Shown in pieces: positions 61,572-64,000 of a stretch of 64,000 bases of DNA. Made by a program: the position numbers and the translations under genes. Source of the stretch: DATARH01 sp035534855 (GTDB taxonomy: Bacteria; Pseudomonadota; Alphaproteobacteria; ATCC43930; CGMCC-115725). The stretch lies in assembly GCA_035534855.1 (NCBI GenBank), contig DATLRD010000109.1, positions 9,381-73,380 of the forward strand. Reading direction: 5' to 3'. The notes under the pieces were generated by a model that searched no databases, had not been told where the DNA came from, and saw nothing but the letters and a program-made list of their open reading frames with translations. Each line of letters opens with the position of its first letter. Within the stretch, counting starts at the first letter, position 1.

Positions 61572-62398
61572 TGAACTTAATAGCGTTGGTGAGGAGATTG
61601 ATCACAACCTGCTTAATCCGAAGCGGGTCCGCAACCAACGCCAAGGTACTTCCGGCGCACCGATTTTCCAGGTGCACTTCTTTCCGTAATGCTTGCTCCT
61701 CGGCAAGCGTAAGGCATTCTGATATTACTTCCGATAATAAGAAGCGCTCGCGCTGGAGCTCAATCCGCCCCGCCTCCGCTTTCGAAAATTCGAGAATATC
61801 GTTGGTAAGTTCGAGCAAGTGAGCCCCCGCTTGGCGAATATGCCCAGCGTATTCCTGGTAGCGCGCTTCTTGATTTTGGCCCAAGATTGCCAGCTCGATC
61901 ATCTCAGCGAAGCCGATCATGCCACTAAGTGGATTACGAATCTCATGGCTAAGTTGGGCAAGGAATTCCATTTTCGAATCATAAGCCGCCTTGATAGCCC
62001 GGTATGACCGTTCGAGCATCTCTTTCGCGTCGCGATGTCCTTCAACTTCGCTTTGCAGGCGGTGACCGGCGATCCGCAACTCCAAATCCTTCATTACCAG
62101 TCTAGCCAAATCCCGCAGGATATCCTTCTGCCATGGCAGCGGAACTGCGCGGGCTCGTTGGTCGATCACACACAGTGCGCCCAAACGATAGCCATCTGAA
62201 GTGATCAGGGGTGCGCCGGCGTAAAAGCGAATTCGTGGCTCGCCGAGAACAAGAGGATTGTCGGACGTTCGCGGATCTTGCACTGCATCGGGGATTACCA
62301 GCGGTTGGTCATCGAGGATCGCATGGCCACAAAAAGCGCGCGGCTCGAATCGATACACAAACCCGATACTGACGAGGGCTTGTCATCGGTTCATTGCA

Positions 62399-63154
62399 TC
62401 AACCGGGCTTGACGGCGATCCTTCCAGATTCGTCTATACGGTTGAGCAAAAGCGCTCCGTGTTCCGCGAAAAATTCATCGGTCGCCTGCCTGGCGCCACG
62501 GAAATAGCCGTAATCGTCAATGATCAGAACCCCACCCGGCGCGAGGCGGGGATAGAGATGCACGAGTTCGTGTTTGGTCGATTCGTACCAGTCGGTGTCG
62601 AGGCGTAACAGCGCAACCCGCTCTGGCGCCTCAGCCGGCAGCGTCGATTCCACCATGCCCACATGAAAGCTGATCAGTTCCGGTGGGTAACCAGTCGCCT
62701 CCATGTTGGCCCGCACCGTATCGATCGCGGCCAAGGCCCAGATCGCTGTGCCCTCATCTCGCGGCGATCGCGCAAGTAAGGCAGCCGCAGTCTCGCCGGT
62801 CTCATGCCGGACATCGCGAGAACTGGGTGGCGGCATGCCACTGAACGTGTCGAAGGCATGCAATCGGCGGCCTTCCTGACCGAAATGCTGTAGTGCCAAC
62901 GCCATCATCATCAGCGACCCACCGCGCCAAACACCACATTCGACGAAATCACCCTCAATTCCTGCGCCGATGATGTACTCGACCGCTTTGTAAAGTGCGT
63001 AAAGCCGCTCAACCGAAGTCATTGTTGCGGAGCGGCAGGCATCAAATAGCGGCGCGAATTCCGGGTCAAAATCCGGACGCCGTCGCTCGAGATCTGCGCC
63101 GATCAACCCCTGCGTTTTATGGCGCAGCAGCCGGCGCCGCAATTGCTTCAACAT
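62399..63154 (-). CDS. TylF/MycF family methyltransferase-like protein
   Basis: 251 residues. The SAM-binding segment is DFVECGVWRGGSLMMMALAL. The Asp pair in 'RLDTDWYESTKHEL' and 'VLIIDDYGYF' is the Mg-binding site that in TylF and MycF orients sugar hydroxyls of macrolides for O-methylation. Other bacteria use this fold on polysaccharides and other sugars. There is no sugar-antibiotic cluster here, so the substrate is unknown. It is transcribed toward the split kinase; the stop is 40 bp from that gene's first in-frame codon. Confidence 0.85.
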   Translation of the reverse strand: MLKQLRRRLLRHKTQGLIGADLERRRPDFDPEFAPLFDACRSATMTSVERLYALYKAVEYIIGAGIEGDFVECGVWRGGSLMMMALALQHFGQEGRRLHAFDTFSGMPPPSSRDVRHETGETAAALLARSPRDEGTAIWALAAIDTVRANMEATGYPPELISFHVGMVESTLPAEAPERVALLRLDTDWYESTKHELVHLYPRLAPGGVLIIDDYGYFRGARQATDEFFAEHGALLLNRIDESGRIAVKPG

Positions 63155-63465
63155 CGAGCGCGAGCACGCTTCAGGTCAGCTTTATGCTCGACGTCATTCC
63201 TCTGTCTGATCGAGGACATTTTTGCACTTCGCTGCCATTCCGCGACCGGTATCCCCTGATACACCAACACGAGCGCATCTTATATCAAAACGGGAGCGAC
63301 TTGACCGTATCCGGCGGCATTCACGGACAGCTGACTTCGCTCGAACCAGCCGCTTTCGGCGCACCTTCGTCATTGAAAGGCGTTCCGGCGAAAGTCCGTC
63401 CACCGAATCTATAGCGGTCGCTCTTCTTCGGCAGCGGGGATGGTGCTCAGTACCGGCTGCGAGCC
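63155..63465. other. Accessory-region gap without a recognisable gene
   Basis: 311 bp between the TylF-like gene and the terminase-like gene. Short open frames occur on both strands, but their translations look random and have no start signals. Base composition is lower in GC than the core genes. I see no repeat or RNA gene. Confidence 0.5.
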
Positions 63466-63966
63466 TCAATGCCGCGTCGCCGCCCGGCGCTCGATGATCT
63501 CCGCGACCTTCGCGCGCAGCTGCTCGGTGTCCAGGCTCTCGAACTCGTCCACCTCGCGCACCTCCGTCCGCTTGATGACGTAGCCAAACAAAGCCGCGAT
63601 ATCCATCAGCGCCTGGCGCTTGACCGACAATGCTCGCGCTTGCTCGCGGCTCAGCGCAGAAAGGTCGAGGTGAGGATCTCCCTCGAGCCCCGTGGTCGCG
63701 AAACCGATCGCAGCAAGTTCCTCGGCCACCCGCTGTTTTGTGATCGCGGTGCGCTCGATCGCACGCTCGGTGGCCCTTTCCTGAAGGCGTTTGCGTTGGG
63801 CGAGGAGCTCGCCGACGCGGGCTAAAATGGTCTGTTGGCGCGCTAGCGCAGATGCATTGCCGCGGTGCGCCCGATAGCCCGCAGCAACGTAAGCCTGGCT
63901 CGCGCTCGCGCCGCCCGCAATTTCCTGGGCGAAGCGCTCGTGCTTAGCAGATGTCAGCACCGACAT
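63466..63966 (-). CDS. Phage terminase small subunit-like protein
   Basis: 166 residues from the ATG at 63966; a TTG three codons upstream is also open. The opening 'LTSAKHERFAQEIAGGASASQAYVAAGY' is the helix-turn-helix pattern of terminase small subunits that bind phage packaging sites. Then come 'RGNASALARQQTILARVGELLAQR' and a coiled region. 'VKRQALMDIAALFGYV' and an acidic C-terminus follow. No large terminase, portal or capsid gene is visible, so this may be a prophage remnant or a solitary homologue in the accessory region, possibly continued beyond the window. Confidence 0.7.
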   Translation of the reverse strand: MSVLTSAKHERFAQEIAGGASASQAYVAAGYRAHRGNASALARQQTILARVGELLAQRKRLQERATERAIERTAITKQRVAEELAAIGFATTGLEGDPHLDLSALSREQARALSVKRQALMDIAALFGYVIKRTEVREVDEFESLDTEQLRAKVAEIIERRAATRH

Positions 63967-64000
63967 GATCGTCAATGTACAGCAGTCTCGCGTTCAATAC

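Larger units (their letters stand above)
59904..62358 (-). pseudogene. GAF-histidine kinase gene split by an IS256-family element
   Basis: The N-terminal part (62358-61564) has the second half of a GAF domain ('AFCGHAILDDQPLVIPDA', 'FYAGAPLITSDG'), a HisKA box with the phospho-His in 'FLAQLSHEIRNPLSG' and the N-box 'VVINLLTNAIKFTPPG'. The C-terminal part (60173-59904) continues with 'GRVTVALDVSASNEI', then the G1/G2 boxes VSDTGIGIAPENI and GTGLGLPIAKSLVEQHGG. Excising the element and one 8-bp duplication leaves 354 uninterrupted residues in frame. The 5' end is also odd: the GAF domain lacks its first half and starts (GTG) 40 bp after the TylF-like gene. Confidence 0.88.

Overview
The window is high-GC chromosomal DNA from an alphaproteobacterium. 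The evidence is gene order as well as individual genes: popZ directly upstream of valS; murA, DUF2948, hisG, hisD, UPF0262, maf, RNase E/G and yacG in one overlapping string; a ctaC-ctaD-ctaB-small ORF-ctaG-ctaE-DUF983-SURF1 oxidase operon; and an isoaspartate-methyltransferase homologue directly before tolC. These orders are familiar from Rhodospirillales- and Hyphomicrobiales-type genomes. I cannot assign an order or genus from sequence alone.

Regions. 1-3.0 kb (minus): ubiquinone genes (ubiA, ubiD fragment) with an ETF-beta-type lysine methyltransferase and an MFS transporter. 3.0-8.7 kb: rsmE, gshA, a secreted glycosidase-like protein and tldD. 8.7-15.3 kb: aa3-type cytochrome c oxidase structural and assembly genes. 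15.5-17.8 kb: the ergothioneine pair egtB-egtD. 17.8-24.4 kb: acyl-CoA synthetase, oligoendopeptidase, ABC1 kinase, HAD phosphatase and a small lipoprotein. 24.4-32.4 kb: a polysaccharide locus. It has UDP-glucose dehydrogenase and UDP-glucuronate decarboxylase facing away from galE, a glycoside hydrolase-glycosyltransferase fusion and an ABC exporter. 32.4-36.3 kb: an AT-richer, palindrome-bearing leader, an M23 peptidase and a lytic transglycosylase. 36.5-48.5 kb: housekeeping genes (dapA, smpB, UDG family 5, NYN protein, folK, pcm-like, tolC, popZ, valS), then an EpmB/KamA-like radical SAM enzyme, a K+ channel and a PilZ protein. 48.5-55.0 kb (minus): the murA-his-maf-yacG string with a 59-residue protein just upstream.

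At tRNA-Thr(GGT), near 55.1 kb, the character changes. From there to the end the DNA is accessory. It contains a decayed IS91-type transposase with an integrase remnant, a broken DUF3883 gene spliced with a foreign fragment, a metallo-beta-lactamase/receiver-like/GAF protein, a histidine kinase gene split by a complete IS256-family element with a readable 8-bp target duplication, a TylF-type methyltransferase and a terminase-small-subunit-like protein.

How the genes work together. The oxidase operon has three subunits, heme O synthase, the CuB chaperone and SURF1, and ubiA/ubiD supply its quinone. gshA and egtBD provide two low-molecular-weight thiols. ugd, uxs and galE provide UDP-sugars for the fused hydrolase-transferase, whose product may leave through the adjacent ABC exporter (inference). 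M23, SLT, murA and dapA all act on the cell wall. The most useful new observations are the GH-GT2/ABC locus, the six-copy GCAATGC array overlapping a promoter at 32.4-32.8 kb, and the reconstruction of the IS-split kinase next to a paralogous GAF-domain protein.
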